A DNA stretch of 11,568 nt from DASRHY01 sp046765875 (GTDB taxonomy: Bacteria; Actinomycetota; Actinomycetes; Propionibacteriales; Kribbellaceae). The stretch's first letter is position 1, and each line of letters opens with the position of its first letter. The notes under the pieces are model-generated. The model was not told the origin of the DNA, did no database searches, and saw only the letters and a program-made list of their open reading frames with translations. Of the stretch, positions 4,958 through 11,568 are shown one piece after another. Both the position numbers and the translations under genes were made by a program. The stretch is from the NCBI GenBank assembly GCA_046765875.1, contig JBKPSJ010000341.1:1-11568 (forward strand). Reading direction: 5' to 3'.

Positions 4958-6943
4958 ATGGCATTGCTAGGCCGCAAACGATCACTACTAGGTTTCGCGG
5001 TCCTGGCGACCGCGTTGACCGTGTCCACCATCAGCGCTGCGAACGGCGCTCCGCCGACGGCGCAGCCGCAACCCGTGTCCACGCAGGTCGTACCGAAGCC
5101 GGTATCAGCCACCGCGGGCAACGGGCAGTTCACGCTCACCCGGCCCGCCCGGATCGTCAGTGACGACGCCGCCGTCGGGAACGCGCTGGCCGCGTACCTG
5201 CGGCCGGCCACCGGCTACCCGCTGGACGTGGTCGCCGGCGATGCCCGCCAGGGCGACATCGTCCTGCGGATCGGCGATTCCGGTACGCCCGGCGACGAGG
5301 GCTACCGACTCGACGTCAGCACTGCGAACGCGACGGTGACCGCGAAGACCGCGCACGGGTTGTACAACGGCGTGCAGACCATCCGGCAGCTGCTGCCCGG
5401 CTGGATCGAGAGCCCGACTCAGCAGGTCGGCCCTTGGCACATGCCGTCGGTGAACATCACCGACTACCCCCGGTACGGCTACCGCGGCGTCATGCTCGAC
5501 ATCGCCAGGCACTTCCAGACCCCCTCAGCGGTGAAGAAGCTGATCGACCAGGTCGCGGCGTACAAGATCAACGTCCTGCACCTGCACGTCAGCGACGACC
5601 AGGGATTCCGGATCGTCATCAACGGCTTCCCGAACCTGACCGACATCGGCGGCCAGGGCTCGGTCGGCACCGGCGGCCGCACGATGGACCCGGGCGGCTT
5701 CTGGACCCAGGCCGAGTACCGGGATGTGGTCGCGTACGCGGCGGCGCACTTCATCACGGTCGTACCCGAGGTCGACACCCCCGGGCACAACAACGCGATC
5801 ATCATGTCCGAGTACAACGACACCGCGAACCCACTGCTCGACGGGAACCCGCAGGACATCAACTGCAGCATCAACAACCCGCCACAGTGGAACTACACCG
5901 GCGCCGTCGGGTACAGCGCGATGTGCCCGGACAGCGACAACACCTGGACCATCCTCGGCACGATCATCGACCAGCTCACCGCGATGTCGCCCGGCCCGTA
6001 CTACCACCTCGGTGGTGACGAGGTACCCGCGACGCTGATGAGCCACGAGGACTATGCCGCACTGGTCAACCGCGAGTCCGGCATCGTCACCGACAAGGGC
6101 AAGAAGGTCATGGGCTGGGCCGAGATCTCCGGTGAGGGCATCACTCCGCCGGCCGGCTCGATCGCGCAGTACTGGTCGACCTCGTCCGGTAGTAGCCCGG
6201 GCACCATCACAGGGCGGAACGCCGTCGCCAAGGGCATGAAGCTCGTGATGTCGCCGGCGAACCACGCGTACCTGGACATGAAGTACCAGGCCGGCAGCGC
6301 CGGCCCCCCCATACCGCCGACGCTCGGCCTGAGCTGGGCGTGCTCGCGCGGCTGCGACATCGACCAGTTCTACAACTGGGAGCCGGAGGGGTACGTCACC
6401 AACGTCACCGACTCGAGCATCATCGGCGTCGAGGCACCGATGTGGGGCGAGACGGTCCTCAATCTGGACAACGTCGACTACATGGTCTTCCCGCGGCTGA
6501 TGGCGATCTCGGAGATCGGCTGGTCGCCGAAGCGGCCCTCGCTGCCCACGGCGTACGCCGACTTCCAGGGCCGGGCCGCGGCACAGGGCGTGCGGCTGAC
6601 GCTGGCGGACACGAACTTCTACCCGACTCCGAAGGTGCCGTGGCACCTCGACCTGCGGGCCGCGCGTGCGTCCGGCTCGGGTGGACAGTTCTCCGGGTCG
6701 CTGGCCTACCTGTCCGCGCCGGGACGTGCCTCCGGTGCGATCACCACGACGATCGACTGGGGCGACGGCACCACGTCGTCCGGCACGCTCACCGGTGAGG
6801 CGGCCACGACCGTCTCGGTGAACGGTCTGTACACGATCGGCGGTGACCACAGCTACGCCGCGCCGGGCACCTACACCGTGACCATCACGGCCAGCGCCAG
6901 CGGAGCGGCCCCGGTCACGACAACGCTCGACTTGGAGGTGTAA
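4958..6943 (+). CDS. Secreted beta-N-acetylhexosaminidase, GH20, with C-terminal PKD-like domain
   Basis: Releases terminal GlcNAc/GalNAc from chitin oligomers or glycans outside the cell by substrate-assisted catalysis. The 661-residue protein has a Sec-type signal (basic LGRKR, hydrophobic 10-25, likely cleavage near SAANGA), a GH20b domain (about 40-168) and a catalytic barrel (about 172-525). Catalytic Asp354-Glu355 lie in HLGGDE (350-355); Arg176 in YRGVMLDIARHF, Trp387 (GWAEI), Trp406, Tyr438/Asp440 (AYLD) and Trp496 (APMWGE) correspond to substrate-pocket residues known in the family. Residues about 565-661 look PKD-like (TTIDWGDGTTSSG, then HSYAAPGTYTVTIT), probably a spacer or polysaccharide-associating module. 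I chose ATG 4958 because GGAGG (4948-4952) ends five bases before it; ATG 4946, four codons earlier, is possible. The upstream dre-like site suggests induction by chitin products. The 3' end overlaps the convergent regulator gene. Confidence 0.93.
   Translation: MALLGRKRSLLGFAVLATALTVSTISAANGAPPTAQPQPVSTQVVPKPVSATAGNGQFTLTRPARIVSDDAAVGNALAAYLRPATGYPLDVVAGDARQGDIVLRIGDSGTPGDEGYRLDVSTANATVTAKTAHGLYNGVQTIRQLLPGWIESPTQQVGPWHMPSVNITDYPRYGYRGVMLDIARHFQTPSAVKKLIDQVAAYKINVLHLHVSDDQGFRIVINGFPNLTDIGGQGSVGTGGRTMDPGGFWTQAEYRDVVAYAAAHFITVVPEVDTPGHNNAIIMSEYNDTANPLLDGNPQDINCSINNPPQWNYTGAVGYSAMCPDSDNTWTILGTIIDQLTAMSPGPYYHLGGDEVPATLMSHEDYAALVNRESGIVTDKGKKVMGWAEISGEGITPPAGSIAQYWSTSSGSSPGTITGRNAVAKGMKLVMSPANHAYLDMKYQAGSAGPPIPPTLGLSWACSRGCDIDQFYNWEPEGYVTNVTDSSIIGVEAPMWGETVLNLDNVDYMVFPRLMAISEIGWSPKRPSLPTAYADFQGRAAAQGVRLTLADTNFYPTPKVPWHLDLRAARASGSGGQFSGSLAYLSAPGRASGAITTTIDWGDGTTSSGTLTGEAATTVSVNGLYTIGGDHSYAAPGTYTVTITASASGAAPVTTTLDLEV
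6915..6943. other. 29-bp tail-to-tail overlap of two genes
   Basis: The hexosaminidase stop (TAA, 6941-6943) and the regulator stop (TGA, complement of 6915-6917) lie inside each other's reading frames. There is therefore no intergenic terminator, and transcripts from the two sides must collide or read through unless termination occurs within coding sequence or is Rho-dependent. Confidence 0.9.
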
Positions 6944-9900
6944 CAGCCCGAGACACCGTGGCTGTGGCCCCGAGGTCTCGGAGCATGGTCAGTCCGGCGG
7001 CGCGCGCTCGGCCGTCGCCGGACCAGACCAGCTCGACGGCCTGCTCGTAGCGATCGCCGAGCTGCTGCCATGCTGCCGCCGCCTCGCGCCATCGCCCTTC
7101 CAGAGCGGCGGCCCACGGCTCCGGAACCTGCGCCGGGACGGTCACGTGATGACCGGCCCGGCGCAGGTACGCACCCAGCTCTCCGCTCATGGCCGTATGG
7201 TTCGCATCCGCCGCCAGGGCCATCGCCTGCCGCACTCCGGCGGGCACCTCATCGAGGGTGCCGTTGAGCCAGCCTGCCTCGACCTGGGCCACCGCCAGGG
7301 GTCCCGCGACATAGCTGTCCGCGCCGGCCGCGGGATGGCGCAGCGCCGCTTCGAGCACCGCGCGCGCCTCCGGATCTCCGCGCCGTGCGAGCAGGCGGGC
7401 CAACAGGCTTCGGGCGAGGAGCGCCATCACACCGGGCTCGCCCGGACTGGTGACCAGCTCGCGGAGCTCGGCGACGGCGCGGTCCCAGTCACCGGCGCTC
7501 GCCGATACCGTGGCAGACGTGAGAAGCAGTCGGTACTGGCCGGCGGCGAACTCCCCGTCAGCCGCGAGCCGCAGGCCGGCTGCCACGTATCGGCGCGCAT
7601 CTTCAAGCCGTCCGGCCCGGTATGCCCCGCCCGCGGCATTGACGTAGGTGCGCACCCTTGTTTCGAGCCGGGTCTCGGTCACGCCCATGGCGATCGCCCG
7701 TTCGAGGTCCTCTGAGCCGCGCGGGTCCGACTGGGCCAGCCGGCCGGTGCCGAGGTAGCACAGCGCCTGGGCGCGCAGATCGTCCCGGCCGAGCTCATCG
7801 CACAGCGCGAGTGCCCGTTCGGCGTAGTCGACGGCCTCGGTGTTCGGCTGGGCGACGATGCCCACCGTCGCGAGGTTGCTGTGCGCCCGTGCGAGTTCGA
7901 TCAGCGCCTCGGTGAGCAGGGACTTGTCGCCGGCCTTGTCGAGGACCTCGACGGCCCGATGCGCCGCCTGCCGTGCGGTGACCGGACCGCGTGCGAACAG
8001 GGCGATTCTCGACAGCACGATCAACGCCTCCGCGACGACCGACGGGTCCTCCAGGTCCTCGGCGATGGCGACGGCCGACTCGGCGTCGGGTAGCGCCGTC
8101 TCGTATTCGTTGACCACGTACAACGAGTACGCGCGCCGGGTCAGCAGTCGTGCCCGGGTGGTGCGATCCAGCAGGTCACTATGGTCGAGTACGGCGCGCA
8201 GTGTCTCCACCGCCTGCCGGTGCGCGCCGGCCCGTTCGGCATTCGCGGCGGCGATCGGGCCGTACTGGAGTAGCAGGTCGGTCCGGACCGCGCGGGCTGC
8301 GTGGTGGACGATCCGGGACGGCTCGACGTCGGTCTGCCGGAGCAGGAAGTCCAGCACCTCGCGGTTGGCCCGCACCACCTCGCCGACGGTCAGCGATGCC
8401 TCGACGGCGCGCCGGGCAAGCTCGTGCCGGAACCAGACGTAGTCCGCACCGCCGCCGATCACGCCCGACCGCTCGGCCTCGACCACGGCGGCCGGCTCGT
8501 CGCCGGCCAGGGCCTCGGCGAGCCGGCGTTCCGCCCGAGACGGTACGACGGCGAGGCGTTCCACCAGACCGCGGGACGCGGGTGGCAACCGGCCGACCCG
8601 GGCCAGCACGGCATCGCGGACCGTTGCCGGTACGTGGTCCGCGCCGGCGGCGAGCACCTCGGTGACGAAGAACGGGTTGCCTCTGGTGACGCGGTGGATC
8701 TCGGCCGCCTGGGTGTCGTCGACGCCCGCCAGTTGCCGTACGGCGCCGACACTCAGTGGCGCGAGCTCGATGCGATGGTCGGCCGGGACGGCGAGAGTAC
8801 CGAGGATCTGACGCAGCGGATGGGTCGCGGGAACGTCCTCGTCCCGGTAGGTGAGCAGCAGGATCGCCGGTATGCCTGGGACCCGACGCGACAGATAGCG
8901 GATCGCATCGAGCGTGACGTCGTCGGCCCAGTGGACGTCGTCGACCACGACGACGGTGGGCCGGGCGGCGAGGAATCGCAGCAGCGCCGGGAAGACGTCA
9001 TCGGGACGGTCGGTTCCGTACAGTGCGGACGCCAGGCCGGGTTCCGATTCGGCCATGTCGCGGAAGGGTGCCAGGCTGCGCGGCGCCAGCAGGTCGTCGC
9101 AGCCGCCGACCGCCACGACCAGGTCGTCGGCGAGCCGGTCGACGAACGCCCGGACCAGCGAGGACTTCCCGCTTCCGGCCTCGCCCGTGATCAGCACCAC
9201 GGCGCCGCGACCGGCGTCCAGTACCGACTGGACCGTCTGCGTTAGTGCGGCCAGCTGCTGGTCGCGTTCGAGAAGCGGCTGCTCGGTCCTCCGTGCCCGG
9301 CGCTGCCCGTCGACAGTTGGCGGCTGCTGCTGTGCCAGCGCTCGTTCGCGCAGGGCGACCGCCTCCGGGCTGGGCGCGATCCCGAGCTCGGTGCAGAGAA
9401 GGCGTTCCATCTCGTCGTAGCGGCGCAGGGCGATCCAGCGGTCGCCCGCGACCACCGCCTCACGCAGCAGTTCGACATGCGCCTGTTCGTCGGCCGGGTC
9501 GATGTCGAGCAGGTCCTGCCACCTGCCGGCGCCGCGGAGCAACTGCTCGTACCGTGACCGGAGGCGGTTGCGCGGTTCCTCGGACCATGGCTCGTTGAGA
9601 TCCTCGGGCAGCAGTTCTCCCCGGTACAGCGAAATGGCCGTGGTGCACGCGGTGGCCGAGGGTGTCCCTCGCGTCAGCGCGGCATCGGCCGCGGCGTCGA
9701 AGGCGGCGACGTCGACCTGCACCATCGCGCCCGGGAACAGTGCGACAGCTTCGTCCTTGAGGACCACCGCCTCACGCGATCCGAGCATCTGCCGGGCGAA
9801 ATGGGCGGCCTTGTGCAGGCGCGGGACCGCGTCGCCGAGATCGACATCCGGCCACAGCGCATCGATCACCCGGTCCCGGTGCAGCCGCATCCGAGGTTGG

Positions 9901-10016
9901 AGCGCGAGGAGCTTCACCAGCGCGGCGGCGTTGCGGCGATGCCACCGATCGGGCGGGAGTTGCACGCCATCGATGCCGACGGTGGACGTGCCCATCAGCC
10001 CGATCTCGACCCGCAT
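6915..10016 (-). CDS. Large SARP-type regulator: winged helix, BTAD, AAA ATPase and TPR-like body
   Basis: Predicted DNA-binding activator of 1033 residues. Residues about 1-96 form an OmpR/SARP-type winged helix (LALQPRMRLHRDRVIDALWP, then PRLHKAAHFARQMLG). About 104-228 is a bacterial transcriptional activation domain (LYRGELLPEDL, LLREAVVAGDRWIALRRY, LGIAPSPE). About 245-455 is a STAND/AAA_16-like ATPase with Walker A GEAGSGKS (278-285), Walker B VVVVDDVHWAD (355-365), and TYRDEDV and GNPFF typical of large LuxR (LAL) regulators. The rest is alpha-helical and TPR-like. The extreme C-terminus (AWQQLGDRYEQAVEL, then LRDLG) resembles the piece that precedes the LuxR helix-turn-helix in LALs, but here the protein stops without one. 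The ATG at 10016 is preferred (a GTG lies one codon upstream); no Shine-Dalgarno is seen, while TACGAT ends six bases before it. It is divergent from the OsmC operon, its likely target. Confidence 0.88.
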   Translation of the reverse strand: MRVEIGLMGTSTVGIDGVQLPPDRWHRRNAAALVKLLALQPRMRLHRDRVIDALWPDVDLGDAVPRLHKAAHFARQMLGSREAVVLKDEAVALFPGAMVQVDVAAFDAAADAALTRGTPSATACTTAISLYRGELLPEDLNEPWSEEPRNRLRSRYEQLLRGAGRWQDLLDIDPADEQAHVELLREAVVAGDRWIALRRYDEMERLLCTELGIAPSPEAVALRERALAQQQPPTVDGQRRARRTEQPLLERDQQLAALTQTVQSVLDAGRGAVVLITGEAGSGKSSLVRAFVDRLADDLVVAVGGCDDLLAPRSLAPFRDMAESEPGLASALYGTDRPDDVFPALLRFLAARPTVVVVDDVHWADDVTLDAIRYLSRRVPGIPAILLLTYRDEDVPATHPLRQILGTLAVPADHRIELAPLSVGAVRQLAGVDDTQAAEIHRVTRGNPFFVTEVLAAGADHVPATVRDAVLARVGRLPPASRGLVERLAVVPSRAERRLAEALAGDEPAAVVEAERSGVIGGGADYVWFRHELARRAVEASLTVGEVVRANREVLDFLLRQTDVEPSRIVHHAARAVRTDLLLQYGPIAAANAERAGAHRQAVETLRAVLDHSDLLDRTTRARLLTRRAYSLYVVNEYETALPDAESAVAIAEDLEDPSVVAEALIVLSRIALFARGPVTARQAAHRAVEVLDKAGDKSLLTEALIELARAHSNLATVGIVAQPNTEAVDYAERALALCDELGRDDLRAQALCYLGTGRLAQSDPRGSEDLERAIAMGVTETRLETRVRTYVNAAGGAYRAGRLEDARRYVAAGLRLAADGEFAAGQYRLLLTSATVSASAGDWDRAVAELRELVTSPGEPGVMALLARSLLARLLARRGDPEARAVLEAALRHPAAGADSYVAGPLAVAQVEAGWLNGTLDEVPAGVRQAMALAADANHTAMSGELGAYLRRAGHHVTVPAQVPEPWAAALEGRWREAAAAWQQLGDRYEQAVELVWSGDGRARAAGLTMLRDLGATATVSRAVTPPSRALS

Positions 10017-10022
10017 CACAGG

Positions 10023-10028
10023 ATCGTA
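10023..10028 (-). promoter_or_regulatory. Candidate -10 box for a leaderless regulator transcript
   Basis: On the minus strand TACGAT fits TANNNT and is followed by six bases and then the ATG at 10016, so that ATG would be +1. There is no Shine-Dalgarno and no good -35. The geometry is identical to that seen before the GTG at 2249. Confidence 0.4.
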
Positions 10029-10053
10029 CTGCCGGCCCGGACCGCCATCCGGG

Positions 10054-10097
10054 CGAAGGAACGCCGCGGGAAGGTTTAGGGAAGATCGCGGGAATGT
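10054..10097 (+). promoter_or_regulatory. Four tandem 11-bp direct repeats, predicted SARP operator
   Basis: Units are CGAAGGAACGC (10054), CGCGGGAAGGT (10065), TTAGGGAAGAT (10076) and CGCGGGAATGT (10087). GGAA occupies columns 5-8 in all four; the last three share GGGAA and a terminal T. The 8-mer CGCGGGAA recurs exactly 22 bp apart. SARP regulators are known to bind direct repeats spaced 11 or 22 bp, on one face of the helix, overlapping the -35 region. The array ends eight bases before a TAGCTT -10 and sits beside a SARP-type regulator gene. The first unit is the most degenerate. Confidence 0.65.
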
Positions 10098-10105
10098 GCC
10101 CCTTC

Positions 10106-10111
10106 TAGCTT
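10106..10111 (+). promoter_or_regulatory. Candidate -10 box of the OsmC-flavoprotein operon
   Basis: TAGCTT fits TANNNT. No recognisable -35 exists 16-19 bases upstream; that position is occupied by the direct-repeat array, as expected for an activator-dependent promoter. A start near 10118 would leave a leader of about 65 bases before the ATG. Confidence 0.45.
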
Positions 10112-10182
10112 GGCCGCGTCGCCGATCGGAGACCTCGACACGGAACAGCCGTGCGGCCGAGCCGGCGACGGGAGGGGTTCAG

Positions 10183-10755
10183 ATGACCACCACGAAGATC
10201 CGTCCGGCGCTCAACGGCGTTGACACGCCGACGCTGTTCGCGACCCTCGACGCGGTCAAGGCGGCGCCGGACCTGGCCAAGTTCCAGTTCCGCGCCACCA
10301 ACCGGTGGGTCAGCGGTACGAACAACCGCAGCACGATCCGCGGGTTCTACGGTGCCGGGCAGGAGGACTCCAGCCGTACCGAGGACTTCGTGTACGACGC
10401 AGACCACCCGGCCGTGCTCGTCGGTACCGGCAAGGCGCCGACCCCGGTTGAGTTCCTGCTGCACGCGATCGCCGCCTGCCTGACCGCCGGCATCGCCAAC
10501 GTCGCGGCGGCCCGTGGTGTGACCCTGCACGAGGTGAGTTCATCGGTCGAGGGCGACATCGACCTGCTCGGCATCCTCGGGCTGTCCGACCAGGTGCGCA
10601 ACGGCTACCAGGGGATCCGGGTCGCCTTCCAGATCTCCGGCGACGCGCCGGACGACGTGCTGCGCGGCCTGATCGAGCAGTCGCGGGCGCGGTCCGCGGT
10701 GTACGACGTGCTCACCAACGGCGTACCGGTGTCGGTCGACGTCGAGGTCCGCTGA
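10183..10755 (+). CDS. OsmC family protein with a single cysteine
   Basis: A 190-residue cytoplasmic protein of the OsmC/Ohr-like fold. Family members reduce organic hydroperoxides using two cysteines. Here the conserved helix reads TPVEFLLHAIAACLTAGIAN (87-106), with Cys99 at the usual first-cysteine position; the segment where the second cysteine is normally found reads RARSAVYDVLTNGVPV (168-183) and has none. Cys99 is the only cysteine, so classical two-cysteine peroxidase chemistry is unlikely without a partner thiol; another thiol-dependent or binding role is possible. An N-terminal extension of about 35 residues precedes the core. GGAGG (10171-10175) lies seven bases before the ATG. The next gene starts 35 bp downstream on the same strand, so they probably form an operon controlled by the direct-repeat promoter and the divergent SARP-type regulator. 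Confidence 0.9.
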   Translation: MTTTKIRPALNGVDTPTLFATLDAVKAAPDLAKFQFRATNRWVSGTNNRSTIRGFYGAGQEDSSRTEDFVYDADHPAVLVGTGKAPTPVEFLLHAIAACLTAGIANVAAARGVTLHEVSSSVEGDIDLLGILGLSDQVRNGYQGIRVAFQISGDAPDDVLRGLIEQSRARSAVYDVLTNGVPVSVDVEVR

Positions 10756-10790
10756 GACCACCGAGGCCACTGAGGACCTGGGGAAACACC

Positions 10791-11568
10791 ATGCCGTTCA
10801 CCGACACGGTCGTCATCGGAGCCGGTCACGCCGGTCTGGCGATCAGCCACTGCCTGACCGAACGCGGTGTGCCGCACGTGGTACTGGACCGCGGCCGCGT
10901 CGGCGAACGGTGGCGAACCGCACGCTGGGACAGCTTCCGGTTGCTGACACCGAACTGGCTCAGCCGGCTGCCTGGATGGGCGTACGCGGGAGCGGAGCCG
11001 GACGCATTCATGACGGCCGGCGAGTTCGCCGGCTTTCTGTCCGGCTACGCCCGCTCGTTCGCCGCGCCGGTACGGTCCGGCACTCTGGTCACCCGGGTCG
11101 AGCGCGGCGCGGCCCAGTTCGCCGTCCACACCAGTCGAGGCGCGTGGAATGCGCGCAATATCGTCATCGCGACCGGATACCACAGCCATGCCAAGGTGCC
11201 CGCGCTCGCCGCCGGACTGGCACCCGACTTGGCCCAGCAGACCGCGGCCGGCTACCAGTCGCCGTCGAGCCTGCCGGCCGGCGGCGTGCTGGTCGTCGGG
11301 GCATCGTCCTCCGGCGTGCAGATCGCGTCCGAGCTTGCCCGCGCGGGAAGGCGGGTCGTGCTCGCCGTCGGCCGGCACACGCGTCTGCCACGGCGCTACC
11401 GCGATCGCGACATCCTGTGGTGGCTGGAGCGCATCGGCGCCCTGGATCGCACCCTCGACGACTATTCCGATCCGGTCCGGGCCAGGTCCGAGCCGTCACT
11501 GCAACTCGCGGGTACGCCGGATGCTCGCGGGATCGACCTGGGCGTCGTGCAGGAGGCCGGTGTGCGGC
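10791..11568 (+). CDS. FAD/NAD(P)-binding oxidoreductase, monooxygenase-like (3' end cut by window)
   Basis: Partial: 259 codons, open at the right edge. It begins with a Rossmann dinucleotide motif VVIGAGHAG (7-15) for FAD, followed by GERWR (38-42) and WDSFRLLTPNW (46-56), typical of flavin-containing monooxygenase-like and CzcO-like proteins. The ATG motif is at 127-129 (VIATGYHS), and a second Rossmann motif VVGASSSG (168-175) is for NAD(P)H. The His-containing fingerprint usual between those last two motifs in FMO and Baeyer-Villiger enzymes is not present; the region reads QQTAAGYQSP (149-158). It therefore probably oxidises or reduces a small organic substrate with NAD(P)H, but the reaction cannot be named. 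GGGG (10780-10783) precedes the ATG by seven bases. It follows the OsmC gene by 35 bp, suggesting co-transcription and a joint thiol/flavin redox role (inference). Confidence 0.85.
   Translation, partial: MPFTDTVVIGAGHAGLAISHCLTERGVPHVVLDRGRVGERWRTARWDSFRLLTPNWLSRLPGWAYAGAEPDAFMTAGEFAGFLSGYARSFAAPVRSGTLVTRVERGAAQFAVHTSRGAWNARNIVIATGYHSHAKVPALAAGLAPDLAQQTAAGYQSPSSLPAGGVLVVGASSSGVQIASELARAGRRVVLAVGRHTRLPRRYRDRDILWWLERIGALDRTLDDYSDPVRARSEPSLQLAGTPDARGIDLGVVQEAGVR

Noticed and set aside
5525..6850. 441-codon minus-strand open frame antisense to the hexosaminidase gene
   Set aside because: It is a shadow of the GH20 gene; no recognisable domain and low-complexity Arg/Val/Asp/Gly content.
8301..9245. 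Plus-strand open frame inside the regulator gene
   Set aside because: Antisense shadow of the ATPase region, with no start signal and no domain.
10756..10790. Separate promoter or terminator between the OsmC gene and the flavoprotein gene
   Set aside because: The gap is only 35 bp and holds a ribosome site but no hairpin or TANNNT box; co-transcription is simpler.
1..11568. CRISPR array, tRNA, insertion sequence, toxin-antitoxin or anti-phage island
   Set aside because: No repeat-spacer pattern, cloverleaf, transposase motif, terminal repeats or defence-gene families are visible; the genes look like chromosomal metabolism, transport and regulation.

Overview
The window is GC-rich with strong G/C bias at third codon positions. 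Its gene families (ABC exporter, class II HelD, secreted GH20 hexosaminidase, SARP-type regulator) point to a filamentous or soil actinomycete, perhaps near Kribbella, Streptomyces or Micromonosporaceae; the genus cannot be fixed by eye. Nearly all of it is coding, and no stretch over 300 bp lacks a gene. I see no tRNA, rRNA, CRISPR array, insertion sequence or prophage.

Layout. (1) 1-2134, minus: a two-gene ABC exporter operon. The ATPase is followed, with a 4-base ATGA overlap, by a permease that runs off the left edge and carries an extra C-terminal extracytoplasmic domain. (2) 2249-2677, plus: a small conserved actinobacterial protein of unknown function, divergent from the exporter. (3) 2769-4820, plus: a HelD/HelR-like UvrD-family ATPase that rescues RNA polymerase. 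(4) 4958-6943, plus: a secreted GH20 beta-N-acetylhexosaminidase with a C-terminal PKD-like domain. Its upstream region holds a DasR-type (dre-like) near-palindrome and an 8-bp inverted repeat. (5) 6915-10016, minus: a large SARP-type regulator (winged helix, BTAD, AAA ATPase, TPR-like body), whose 3' end overlaps the hexosaminidase gene by 29 bp. (6) 10183-11568, plus: an OsmC-like protein with a single cysteine, then a truncated FAD/NAD(P)-binding monooxygenase-like protein, forming a probable operon divergent from the regulator.

The most interesting part is the regulator/OsmC intergenic region. Four tandem 11-bp units share a GGAA core at 10054-10097. They lie just upstream of a TAGCTT -10 box that has no recognisable -35. 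This is the layout known for SARP activators, so the 1033-residue regulator probably activates the OsmC-flavoprotein operon next to it. The hexosaminidase appears to belong to a separate chitin/GlcNAc circuit, and HelD is probably a stand-alone housekeeping or stress gene.
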